This document shows, piece by piece, positions 1 to 6,870 of a DNA stretch of 64,000 nt (the first letter of the stretch is position 1; each line of letters opens with the position of its first letter). The DNA comes from JAEUTH01 sp039931675 (GTDB taxonomy: Bacteria; Bacteroidota; Bacteroidia; AKYH767-A; OLB10). The DNA is taken from the NCBI GenBank assembly GCA_039931675.1, contig JBDTRM010000223.1:1-64000 (forward strand). Reading direction: 5' to 3'. Both the position numbers and the translations under genes were made by a program. Under the pieces are notes generated by a model. That model did not search any database and was not told the origin of the DNA. It saw only the letters and a list, made by a program, of their open reading frames with translations.

Positions 1-61
1 TGGCGTGATTGTAAATGTGGTAATGATTATCGGGGATTAATTGGATTAGTTTTTCCGCCAT
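1..61 (-). CDS. IS200-like (RAYT-type) Y1 transposase, 5' end only
   Basis: The minus strand opens with ATG at 61 and reads MAEKLIQLIPDNHYHIYNHA before leaving the window. The segment IPDNHYHIYNHA matches the N-terminal signature (YHIYNxxN) of the Bacteroidota branch of IS200-like Y1 transposases, the REP-associated tyrosine transposases. These are single-strand DNA transposases that use one tyrosine and an HUH metal site and are linked to short palindromic repeats. Only 20 residues are visible, so the HUH motif and catalytic tyrosine cannot be checked. A perfect 15-bp hairpin lies 56 bp upstream of the start, and many palindromes occur across the window, which fits a RAYT setting. The identification rests on a short motif and is moderately sure. 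Confidence 0.6.
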   Translation of the reverse strand, partial: MAEKLIQLIPDNHYHIYNHA

Positions 62-116
62 GGTTTTTCAAATCAATTTGAAAATTAAAATATTTGTGGA
101 TACCCTGATGTTCCCA

Positions 117-156
117 AAAACACCTGACAGGGGCTTCGCGACCTGTCAGGTGTTTT
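117..156. repeat. Perfect 15-bp hairpin between RAYT and M28 peptidase genes
   Basis: AAAACACCTGACAGG (117-131) is the exact reverse complement of 142-156, around a 10-base loop. Read on the minus strand it lies 13 bp after the stop of the M28 peptidase gene and is followed by TTTTTGGG, so it could end that transcript. It is also a candidate REP element for the adjacent RAYT gene. No second copy is seen in this window. Confidence 0.8.
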
Positions 157-168
157 CGTTCTTACGAA

Positions 169-1848
169 CTAAAATATTACATCCTTCTCCACCATCTCCT
201 CCCCACGTTTTACTTTTACTTTTACTTTATCGCCTTTGTTAAATTTTCCTAACGCCTTCATGTACGTAGTCATGTCACCTACTTTTTCCTCGCCTATCTG
301 CAGCACTACATCACCTTTAAGCAAACCTGCAACTGATGCTGGTCGTCCATCTGTAACTCCGTCTATGCGCATGCCTTCGCCTTCATAAGCATAATCAGGT
401 ATTACGCCAAGTGTAACTTTAAAACGCGGGCGGTCTTCGTTTTCTGAATCTTTGGTTTTTGTAAATGGCAATTTACCTTTATCATCCAATCCAGAAATCA
501 ATTCCAAAATAAAATCAATAATCTGCACCTCTCCATGATAATTTATTTTGTCCTCATCATCAGTTGGCTTATGATAATCCTCATGTGTGCCGCTGAAAAA
601 ATGTATAGCAGGAATATTTTCTAAATAGAAAGAAGTCTGGTCGCTGGGGCCAACACCACTTTCAGTTGTTTTTGTTTTAAGCAAAGTGATTTTTGCAAGA
701 GCATCTTTCCACATCGGTGAAGTGCCCACACCATTAATAATTAAAACTGCTGTATCTGATTTCAGTCTTCCCACCATATCTAAATTGATATTGTAGTTAA
801 CCTGTGCAAGCGGCATTTTAGGATGCTTCACATAATAATTACTGCCGAGTAAACCTTTCTCTTCACCGCTGAAAGCAATGAACATATAATTGTTGTTTTT
901 CAAGTTTGAAAGTTTGATGTATCTGGCTATTTCAATAATTGCAGCAGTTCCGCTCGCATTATCATCTGCACCGTTATGCACGGCAGGTGCTCCGCGATAC
1001 AATGAACCTTCGCCACCAAAACCTAAATGATCGTAATGCGCTGTAATGACTACTGTGTTTTTTGAATTGTTATTAATGTAGCCAATTACGTTATGGCCAG
1101 TGCCTTCAATTTTTTTCAGATCAACAGTTAAAGTTGATTTTTGATTTTTTGATTTCAATAATTTTTTTGCAGCATCACCTTTTACAAAAATTACAGGCAA
1201 TGATTCTTTACCTATACGTCTTGTATAATCAGGCTCAGGATCTTTTACATCTTTCATTGTGTTGATAAAAATGATCGCTGCTGCACCGCGTTGCTTGGCA
1301 GTGTCAATTTTAGTTTGAAGGTCGGCATAGTCACCATATTTACTGTGCGGGTTATCTCCTTCCGGACTTGAGAATTCTATAAGAAAAATTTTCCCTTTCA
1401 ATTCAACTTTCACTTTTGCATAATCATCATAATCTAATTTTGGAGCAACAATTCCATAACCAACATTAACAACTTCAGCAGTAACCGTTGCACTGAAATA
1501 ATAAGGCATCGGAATAAAATCCTTTTTCAATTCAAAATTTTTACCCTCAACTTTGAGTGCATTTTTATCACCTAACTCATAACCTTTTGAAAATGGAAAC
1601 GGCTGCAGAAAACCTACATCACCACGAGGTTCTAAACCAATGTCTTCAAACTGCTGAATGATATAACCAAATGAAAGCTGCTCGCCATGAGTGCCTGTTT
1701 CGCGACCTTCATACAAATCGGACGCAAGCGTTTGAATATGTTGTTTAAGTAATGGCGTTACATTATTTTCATTTATCGCAGGCTGCGCAAAAAGTAAATT
1801 ACTAAACGCAACAATAAAAAGTGAGAGTGCAAAGATTCGTTTCATCAT
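169..1848 (-). CDS. Secreted M28-family zinc aminopeptidase with PA insert and C-terminal PDZ
   Basis: A 559-residue exported metallopeptidase. Residues 1-22 form a signal peptide ending FAQ. Residues about 120-240 look like a protease-associated (PA) domain. The M28 catalytic core spans about 250-455 with likely ligands and catalytic residues in TAHYDHLGFG (His271), HNGADDNASG (Asp295/296), FSGEEKG (Glu329/330), NLDMVG (Asp357) and HEDYHKPTD (His426). A PDZ domain occupies about 470-559. The family cleaves N-terminal residues from peptides, here presumably in the periplasm. PA plus PDZ is a common Bacteroidota layout. The gene stands alone, divergent from the GNAT gene at 1923, with a TAGCTTTG promoter-like box upstream. 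The substrate is unknown. Confidence 0.9.
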   Translation of the reverse strand: MMKRIFALSLFIVAFSNLLFAQPAINENNVTPLLKQHIQTLASDLYEGRETGTHGEQLSFGYIIQQFEDIGLEPRGDVGFLQPFPFSKGYELGDKNALKVEGKNFELKKDFIPMPYYFSATVTAEVVNVGYGIVAPKLDYDDYAKVKVELKGKIFLIEFSSPEGDNPHSKYGDYADLQTKIDTAKQRGAAAIIFINTMKDVKDPEPDYTRRIGKESLPVIFVKGDAAKKLLKSKNQKSTLTVDLKKIEGTGHNVIGYINNNSKNTVVITAHYDHLGFGGEGSLYRGAPAVHNGADDNASGTAAIIEIARYIKLSNLKNNNYMFIAFSGEEKGLLGSNYYVKHPKMPLAQVNYNINLDMVGRLKSDTAVLIINGVGTSPMWKDALAKITLLKTKTTESGVGPSDQTSFYLENIPAIHFFSGTHEDYHKPTDDEDKINYHGEVQIIDFILELISGLDDKGKLPFTKTKDSENEDRPRFKVTLGVIPDYAYEGEGMRIDGVTDGRPASVAGLLKGDVVLQIGEEKVGDMTTYMKALGKFNKGDKVKVKVKRGEEMVEKDVIF

Positions 1849-1870
1849 TTTAGTTTTCTTTTATATTGCG

Positions 1871-1878
1871 CAAAGCTA
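1871..1878 (-). promoter_or_regulatory. Putative -7 box (TAGCTTTG) of the M28 peptidase gene
   Basis: The minus strand reads TAGCTTTG 22 bp before the start codon at 1848, matching the Bacteroidota sigma-ABfr -7 consensus TAnnTTTG. No clear -33 TTTG is seen at the usual spacing. A similar stretch, with TAGCTTTC instead, occurs at 3796-3818. Confidence 0.4.
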
Positions 1879-1922
1879 AAGTGATTTACTTAGCATTAAA
1901 ATGATTAACGGTTTTTTACAGA

Positions 1923-2429
1923 ATGATAATAGAGACACAGCGATTAAAATTAATTCCGCTTACACATAATCAATTGAAATTGTATTTGGAACAAAACATC
2001 TTGCTCAATGATGAACTTGAGATAAAAATCAACAAGTTAGACTTGCATCCTGAATTGAGCGAAGCAATAGAACAAACGTTACTTCCCAATACATCCGCCC
2101 AGAAAAAAAATTATTTACACTGTACGCTTTGGGCTATGATTCTAATAGAAAACAATGTAATGATTGGTTCATTTCTTTTTGCTGATACACCAAATGCAGC
2201 AGGCGAAATTGAAATCGGTTATGGAATTGATGTGGCTTACCGCAATAGAGGCTATCTAAGCGAAACATTAGCCGCTGTTGCAGCATGGACGAAAACGCAA
2301 CCTGAAATTAAAATGATAATTGCACAAACAGATGAAAACAATTTACCTTCGGTGCAGGCCCTTATCAAAAATAAATTTGTACAATACAAAAAACAGGAAT
2401 CACAAGTTTGGTTCAAATATGATTGTTAA
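1923..2429 (+). CDS. GNAT-family N-acetyltransferase (RimJ/RimL-like)
   Basis: A 168-residue cytosolic protein. The N-terminus IIETQRLKLIPL is the typical first strand of RimJ/RimL-like GNAT enzymes. The central part GEIEIGYGIDVAYRNRGYLS covers the beta4 strand and the acetyl-CoA pyrophosphate-binding loop, here RNRGY. The C-terminal NNLPSVQALIKNKFV is the usual N-S-xxx-L-x-K-xxF helix. The family moves an acetyl group from acetyl-CoA to an amine; the substrate cannot be predicted. The gene is monocistronic and divergent from the M28 peptidase. Nothing is missing. Confidence 0.85.
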   Translation: MIIETQRLKLIPLTHNQLKLYLEQNILLNDELEIKINKLDLHPELSEAIEQTLLPNTSAQKKNYLHCTLWAMILIENNVMIGSFLFADTPNAAGEIEIGYGIDVAYRNRGYLSETLAAVAAWTKTQPEIKMIIAQTDENNLPSVQALIKNKFVQYKKQESQVWFKYDC

Positions 2430-2466
2430 AGTCTTTAGTAATCATTTATAGTTAATAACAGGTTAT

Positions 2467-2510
2467 TTGTTCTGACGAGGTTACACAGGAAGTGTTATAA
2501 GGAAGAACAA
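2467..2510. repeat. Imperfect palindrome after the GNAT gene
   Basis: TTGTTCT near 2468 and AGAACAA ending at 2510 pair, with an inner ACAC/GTGT match around 2482-2495, giving an interrupted stem. It abuts the 52-bp repeat that begins at 2510 and may be a separate intergenic element or a weak terminator. Support is limited to the imperfect pairing. Confidence 0.35.
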
Positions 2511-2561
2511 ACCCCGAAAATCCACCATCAAAAAGTGGATTTTCGGGGTTCATAATTTACC
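2510..2561. repeat. 52-bp direct repeat with internal palindrome, copy 1 (3' side of ATPase)
   Basis: This segment matches 3743-3794 at 51 of 52 positions (C versus T in the loop). Its core is a stem of AACCCCGAAAATCCAC and its complement around a short A-rich loop, followed by TCATAATTTACC. The last 12 bp encode the final codons and TGA stop of the ATPase gene at 2550-3719, so repeat and gene overlap. The stem could also end transcription of the ATPase gene. Confidence 0.9.
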
Positions 2562-3719
2562 AAGAAATTGTGTAATAAATGATTTGACATCAATAAAATG
2601 AACCCCCTGCTTGGTTTTGTAAGGAGTATCAATGTTGCAGATTACGTAAGCTTTATTGCATTTCAAATCCTGCAATGATGTATAGAAACCCTTTGATACA
2701 GAGGGTGTCTTACCCATTTTAATTTCAATGCAATATTTTACGACATGCCCTTGTGCAAGCACCAAATCACATTCAGCACCATCATGGGTACGGTAATAAT
2801 AGGCATGAAGATGACCGGGAAGATTATAATAAATTTGTGAAATCACATACCCTTCCCACGATGCTCCTGCAAGCGGATGCCCGGCAAGTTCCTTAATGGA
2901 ATCAACATTGAGTAACTTGTGAAGTATGCCCGAATCGAGAATATATAATTTTGGTGACTTAACCAACCGCTTTTTAATATTGGAAGAATAAGCCGCCAAC
3001 CGGTAAATGATAAATGCACCTTCAAGGAAATCAAGATATCTTCTTACAGAAGTTGCTGCAACAGAAAGCGAGCTGGCCAACTCTTCAATGTTCAGAATAT
3101 GACTTTGCCAATGGCTCATCATACGCCATAAATTTTTCATCACTACAGGTGAGAACCTGATATCAAACAGGAAATTCAAATCACGTTCAATATAATTGGT
3201 GATAAAATTGCCAAGCCATTCAGTTGCATGAAAATTTGTTTTAGCTGTGAGCGCTGTGGGAAACCCGCCTCTTAACCAGTGATGATGCAAACTGAATTTT
3301 TCAGGCAACTCAATGATGTTGACAGGATGCAGATAAAGATAGCTGATGCGACCGGCAAGACTTTCAGTTGCACCTTTTAATAATTGGGGCGATGCCGAAC
3401 CGGTTATAAGATACCGCGCAGGTTTCCTGTATTCATCTATCAGCGGACGCATCAATACAAACAGGGAAGGCATCCGTTGAATTTCATCAAGCACCACGGT
3501 TGATTTAATATAGTGACTTAAAAAATCTTCTGCATCTCTTTGTAGTTTGGCATAATCGCTGTCACGTTCCAAATCAAGATAAAGGATTTCTTTTTTCAAT
3601 CCTTTTGTGAGTTGCCTTACGAGCGTAGTTTTACCTACCTGCCGCGGACCTAATATGGCAACAGCAGGAAATACCCTGAGCATTTTTTCAACATGTGATT
3701 TCAGATTTCTTGTAATCAT
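2550..3719 (-). CDS. AAA_14 / DUF4143 ATPase
   Basis: A 389-residue member of the AAA_14 plus DUF4143 family. The P-loop GPRQVGKTT lies at residues 24-32, Walker B is in STVVLDEIQRMP, and ITGSASPQLLKGATESLAGR is the family's sensor region. The C-terminal DUF4143 part ends with a restriction-endonuclease-like strand pattern (GAECDLVLAQGHVVKYCIEIKMGKT; D, E-x-K). Members are common in Bacteroidota and archaea, often in several copies; the role is unresolved, with proposals including defence or toxin-antitoxin-like functions. The gene is bracketed by a 52-bp direct repeat. It is unrelated in strand and context to its neighbours, which suggests a movable unit. Confidence 0.85.
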   Translation of the reverse strand: MITRNLKSHVEKMLRVFPAVAILGPRQVGKTTLVRQLTKGLKKEILYLDLERDSDYAKLQRDAEDFLSHYIKSTVVLDEIQRMPSLFVLMRPLIDEYRKPARYLITGSASPQLLKGATESLAGRISYLYLHPVNIIELPEKFSLHHHWLRGGFPTALTAKTNFHATEWLGNFITNYIERDLNFLFDIRFSPVVMKNLWRMMSHWQSHILNIEELASSLSVAATSVRRYLDFLEGAFIIYRLAAYSSNIKKRLVKSPKLYILDSGILHKLLNVDSIKELAGHPLAGASWEGYVISQIYYNLPGHLHAYYYRTHDGAECDLVLAQGHVVKYCIEIKMGKTPSVSKGFYTSLQDLKCNKAYVICNIDTPYKTKQGVHFIDVKSFITQFLGKL

Positions 3720-3742
3720 GCGGCAAATATATAAAATATTTC

Positions 3743-3794
3743 AACCCCGAAAATCCACCATTAAAAAGTGGATTTTCGGGGTTCATAATTTACC
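3743..3794. repeat. 52-bp direct repeat with internal palindrome, copy 2 (5' side of ATPase)
   Basis: Same orientation as 2510-2561, 23 bp before the ATPase start codon. On the minus strand it begins GGTAAATTATGA, which are the last codons of the ATPase gene (G-K-L-stop). The preceding bases can be read L-S-G-K-L-stop against F-L-G-K-L-stop at the real gene end. It therefore looks like the tail of another copy of the same gene unit. Confidence 0.9.
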
Positions 3795-3829
3795 GGAAAG
3801 CTAAGGTGATTTAGTTACAATGTAAATAA

Positions 3830-4603
3830 TTACCGGTTCTTTTTATCGGATGAGGATAACCTTGCCGGTTTAGAAAAACGATAATACAAAGTGAGTTCAG
3901 GTATTAAAACTTCTGTATCGGCAAACCCGTTGGGTGTTTCTTTTGAAATATGAGATGTGTTGCCGGATTCTTCATGTCGTGTTTTGCCTAAAATCAAAAC
4001 TGCATTAAAGTGAGTTTCGGTTTGCAGAAAAATGTGTGTTGAAATCGGAAAACGAACTCCCCCTTTAATACCGGCTCCTGCAGCCCACTGAAACATTTTC
4101 AATTGGCCTGATTCATTTAAACTTCCCTTAAATATAGTTCCTTGATTAGTGACTGTAGTATTATATTCTGAATACACCCTTTCTGTGGTATAGTATCGCG
4201 CAAGCAAATCAAATCCCCAATACAATCTGAATTTTTTATATGGATTATAATATTCAAAACCTGCAGCAACACCGAAATATTTTATCGGAGCAAAATTAAA
4301 CTCCCTGAGTTTAATGCCTGAATTATCGTAGGCATAAGAATAAACATCTTCGGCATAAGGAGAATCATCAGCAGAAATAATTCTCAGTCGAAATGCCTTA
4401 TCATAATACTGCTTTCGAAAACTCAAACTATAATTATTTATCGTTTCGCCACTTAAAGCATAAACTAAAATCGGTGTTGTGTTTACACCTAATTCTGTTT
4501 GCGGCACTGTGTCAACCAAATGATTATTTAGTTTTTGTGCGGGGAGTGTCGTTGTGCATAGTATAAGGAGCATCATACAACAAATCAGATTTAAATTTTT
4601 CAT
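3830..4603 (-). CDS. Predicted outer-membrane beta-barrel protein, function unknown
   Basis: A 257-residue protein with a signal peptide (residues 1-22, ending LPAQ). The mature part has alternating polar and aromatic strands such as FEYYNPYKKFRLYWGF, DLLARYYTTERV and ELTLYYRFSKPA, typical of small outer-membrane barrels of Bacteroidota. I do not recognise a named family. The last strand is followed by a polar tail (SSSDKKNR) rather than ending on an aromatic residue. The gene lies 35 bp from the repeat upstream of the DUF4143 ATPase, on the same strand. A short inverted repeat (about 4611-4636) sits just before its start codon and could affect translation. Confidence 0.6.
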   Translation of the reverse strand: MKNLNLICCMMLLILCTTTLPAQKLNNHLVDTVPQTELGVNTTPILVYALSGETINNYSLSFRKQYYDKAFRLRIISADDSPYAEDVYSYAYDNSGIKLREFNFAPIKYFGVAAGFEYYNPYKKFRLYWGFDLLARYYTTERVYSEYNTTVTNQGTIFKGSLNESGQLKMFQWAAGAGIKGGVRFPISTHIFLQTETHFNAVLILGKTRHEESGNTSHISKETPNGFADTEVLIPELTLYYRFSKPARLSSSDKKNR

Positions 4604-4699
4604 TCAACCGGGGGTTTATTGTTTATGATAAAACCCCAATCAAACTTTAAAATTATGTGTGGCAATAAAATTTTTGGATGAACGTTTGGGCGACTTTTT

Positions 4700-4742
4700 A
4701 AAAAACAAACGTTACTAAACCAATTGAAGTTTAGTAACGTTT
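4700..4742 (-). terminator. Rho-independent terminator of the DUF4139 gene
   Basis: Read on the minus strand, a 14-bp perfect stem (4729-4742 with 4707-4720, AAACGTTACTAAAC) with an 8-base loop is followed by GTTTTTT. It starts 34 bp after the stop codon of the gene at 4777-6420. Confidence 0.85.
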
Positions 4743-4776
4743 ACTGTATATGATTTACAAAATATCCAATATCAAA

Positions 4777-6420
4777 CTATAGCCCTGCAACTACTTTATC
4801 TCTTGGTATCGTTACCTCATAAGAGAATTGAATTTTCTCACTCTCTTTAGGTTTGAGGTTCAGCTTCCATGTGAGCTTTCCTGTTTCCTCATCGTGTTGG
4901 GCGCGGCCAATTGAAATAGTGTTAACTTTTATGCTTTGGTTATTGCTCAATGGAACCTGGTCAAACACTTCAATCGAAATCGGAATAGCCTTTTGGTTGC
5001 GCACAACAATTTCATAAGTGGTGAGGGTTACTTTATCATCAACTATAAAACGCTCCCTGGTTTTATCTTTTAATTTTTTGCGGCTCACTAAAATTGAACG
5101 GTCTTTACCAAGACTAAGCTGCATCGTATCGGCATCGGCCACAGGATTTAAAACCGTTCTGCCGATGTAACTTCCGTCAAAATAAATTCTTGCACTGCCC
5201 GGTATCAGGCTCATTTCGCTCCAGTCCGTTATCTCTGCCATCAGGTAAGCATTCATATCAAGCTTTGGTACTACTGCATATTTATAATTTGCTTTAAGCG
5301 TTTTATTTTGAATGGCAACAGTGTGCATGTTATCATCAGTTGGTATTGTATATTTTAATTTAATATCATACTCAGTCTGAATCATTCCTTCCGTTACGGT
5401 TATGTAATCAGTTAGTGATGTGCTTCCTGAAAATGTAAGACTATTATCATCACTCTTGCTATCTGCTTCCGCAGTTGCAGGTTTGGCCATTTTATCAACC
5501 TCCATTTTCTTCTTATACGCCTGGTAAAAATTTAAATAAAATGGAGTTAGCTCCGGACTTTGTGTTGATTGTGTCGGATTACCTGTGCTTAGCGTCAGCG
5601 CAACATTGTTCCAGTTCATGCCTGTGGTTTGACGCAACTCCGCTTTATAATTCAGGTCAATATTTCCGTTACTGTTAGCACGTAAATCATATACTGGTAA
5701 CCATGCAGCCTGGTTCACAAAGAAAGAAATGCTTATGTTAGCACTACCTGCTTCATCTGCATTAGCTGTTACAACTATGGTATTAACAGCTTCCTGTTCC
5801 GGTGCTTCGCCCGACTTGTCAATAGAGCTAAGCGTATTTATTCTTTCCTGGAGTTTTACTTTTGCTTCATTCTTAAAAAATAATTGCTTTTTAAGTTTCA
5901 TGCTTTCAGTGTTGATGTTGTTCAAACGCTGACGCAAAAATTCAATACTCTCCTTAAACAAAGCCAATGTATCCTTATGTGTATCCCCTTTTATCAAACG
6001 GTTATTGAGCAGAATATTTTTTTCTGTATTGAATGCTTCCAGTTGGTTTGTGGTTTCCTCAATATCAAAATCAAGCATTGTAATGGAATCGGTTGCTGCT
6101 TTAATTGCTCTTTCATATTGCTTTGGTGATTCTTTTTTCACTTCCTGCTTGTAGCGTGTTTCAAATTTCACATCCATAATTACTACGTTTCCTTGTGCCG
6201 ATGCCTGTAAGGAATTTAAATCAAGTAATGGAGATACTCCTTCAAAAATAAATTCATTTGAACCGGATGCTGCCTGGAATGCCGATGTGCAGGTGACCTG
6301 TGCTCCCGTTAAAAATACTGTTGCCTTTGTTACTTTGGCCTGTGTTGTTTTCGTGTTTTGTGCAAACAAAGCAATACACATTAATTGAATTGTTGCTGTA
6401 AAAAGAATTTTTTTCATCAT
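4777..6420 (-). CDS. DUF4140/DUF4139 (MuiA-like) exported protein
   Basis: A 547-residue protein with a signal peptide (FAQ at about residue 21). The N-terminal DUF4140 part contains KVTKATVFLTGAQVTC. A coiled-coil stretch (about 100-205, rich in Glu, Lys and Leu) follows. The C-terminal DUF4139 part includes ISFFVNQAAWLPVYDLRA and TYEIVVRNQKAIPISIEVFD. This order is that of the mucoidy-inhibitor MuiA-like family, whose biochemical role is unknown; the MuiA name comes from a mucoidy phenotype. It is probably periplasmic or surface-exposed. The transcript ends at the hairpin at 4700-4742. Nothing is truncated. Confidence 0.85.
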   Translation of the reverse strand: MMKKILFTATIQLMCIALFAQNTKTTQAKVTKATVFLTGAQVTCTSAFQAASGSNEFIFEGVSPLLDLNSLQASAQGNVVIMDVKFETRYKQEVKKESPKQYERAIKAATDSITMLDFDIEETTNQLEAFNTEKNILLNNRLIKGDTHKDTLALFKESIEFLRQRLNNINTESMKLKKQLFFKNEAKVKLQERINTLSSIDKSGEAPEQEAVNTIVVTANADEAGSANISISFFVNQAAWLPVYDLRANSNGNIDLNYKAELRQTTGMNWNNVALTLSTGNPTQSTQSPELTPFYLNFYQAYKKKMEVDKMAKPATAEADSKSDDNSLTFSGSTSLTDYITVTEGMIQTEYDIKLKYTIPTDDNMHTVAIQNKTLKANYKYAVVPKLDMNAYLMAEITDWSEMSLIPGSARIYFDGSYIGRTVLNPVADADTMQLSLGKDRSILVSRKKLKDKTRERFIVDDKVTLTTYEIVVRNQKAIPISIEVFDQVPLSNNQSIKVNTISIGRAQHDEETGKLTWKLNLKPKESEKIQFSYEVTIPRDKVVAGL

Positions 6421-6510
6421 GATTATTTTTTGTTTTCATGAATGATGCAGTCTTAAAATGTTTCCATAAAATGACTGTAAGATTTTTTGAGAAAAAATTC
6501 ACAGCCTTAA

Positions 6511-6807
6511 TCAACCCATAAGAAAAAACGCACTGGCAATTCCTAATATAATACCACCTATATGTTGAACAGATGCCGCAAAACGACTTACATTGTTACG
6601 AAAGAGAAAAGCAATCAATAAAAGTTGCGCGGTAAAAAGCAGGAACACATAAATCAAAAATGCAAACCAATTGCCTGCATCGTCCATCCAGTTAAAGTTG
6701 TAATAGCCTTCGTCAATAAAAAATAAAAAAAGTGTTACTGCAATTGCAATGATTAATGAATAATAAATTCTCCTATTGTAGAATTCAGTTTCAGCGGTAG
6801 TTGTCAT
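6511..6807 (-). CDS. Small membrane protein with three predicted transmembrane segments
   Basis: A 98-residue protein. Residues about 15-32 (YYSLIIAIAVTLFLFF), 45-68 (WFAFLIYVFLLFTAQLLLIA) and 76-97 (IGGIILGIASAFFLMG) are hydrophobic segments, linked by an acidic aromatic loop (DEGYYNFNWMDDAGN). I do not recognise the family. It is on the same strand as, and 90 bp upstream of, the DUF4139 gene. It has an ordinary ATG start, and its coding bias and membrane pattern support a real gene. Confidence 0.6.
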   Translation of the reverse strand: MTTTAETEFYNRRIYYSLIIAIAVTLFLFFIDEGYYNFNWMDDAGNWFAFLIYVFLLFTAQLLLIAFLFRNNVSRFAASVQHIGGIILGIASAFFLMG

Positions 6808-6870
6808 GTTATTATTGTATTATTTTGAAACGATGCTTTGGCGAATTTATTTTGCAGGTTAAGATTTAAC

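Noticed and set aside
4610..4637. Riboswitch-like hairpin before the barrel gene at 3830-4603
   Set aside because: The stem is short and imperfect and no known riboswitch motif is visible.
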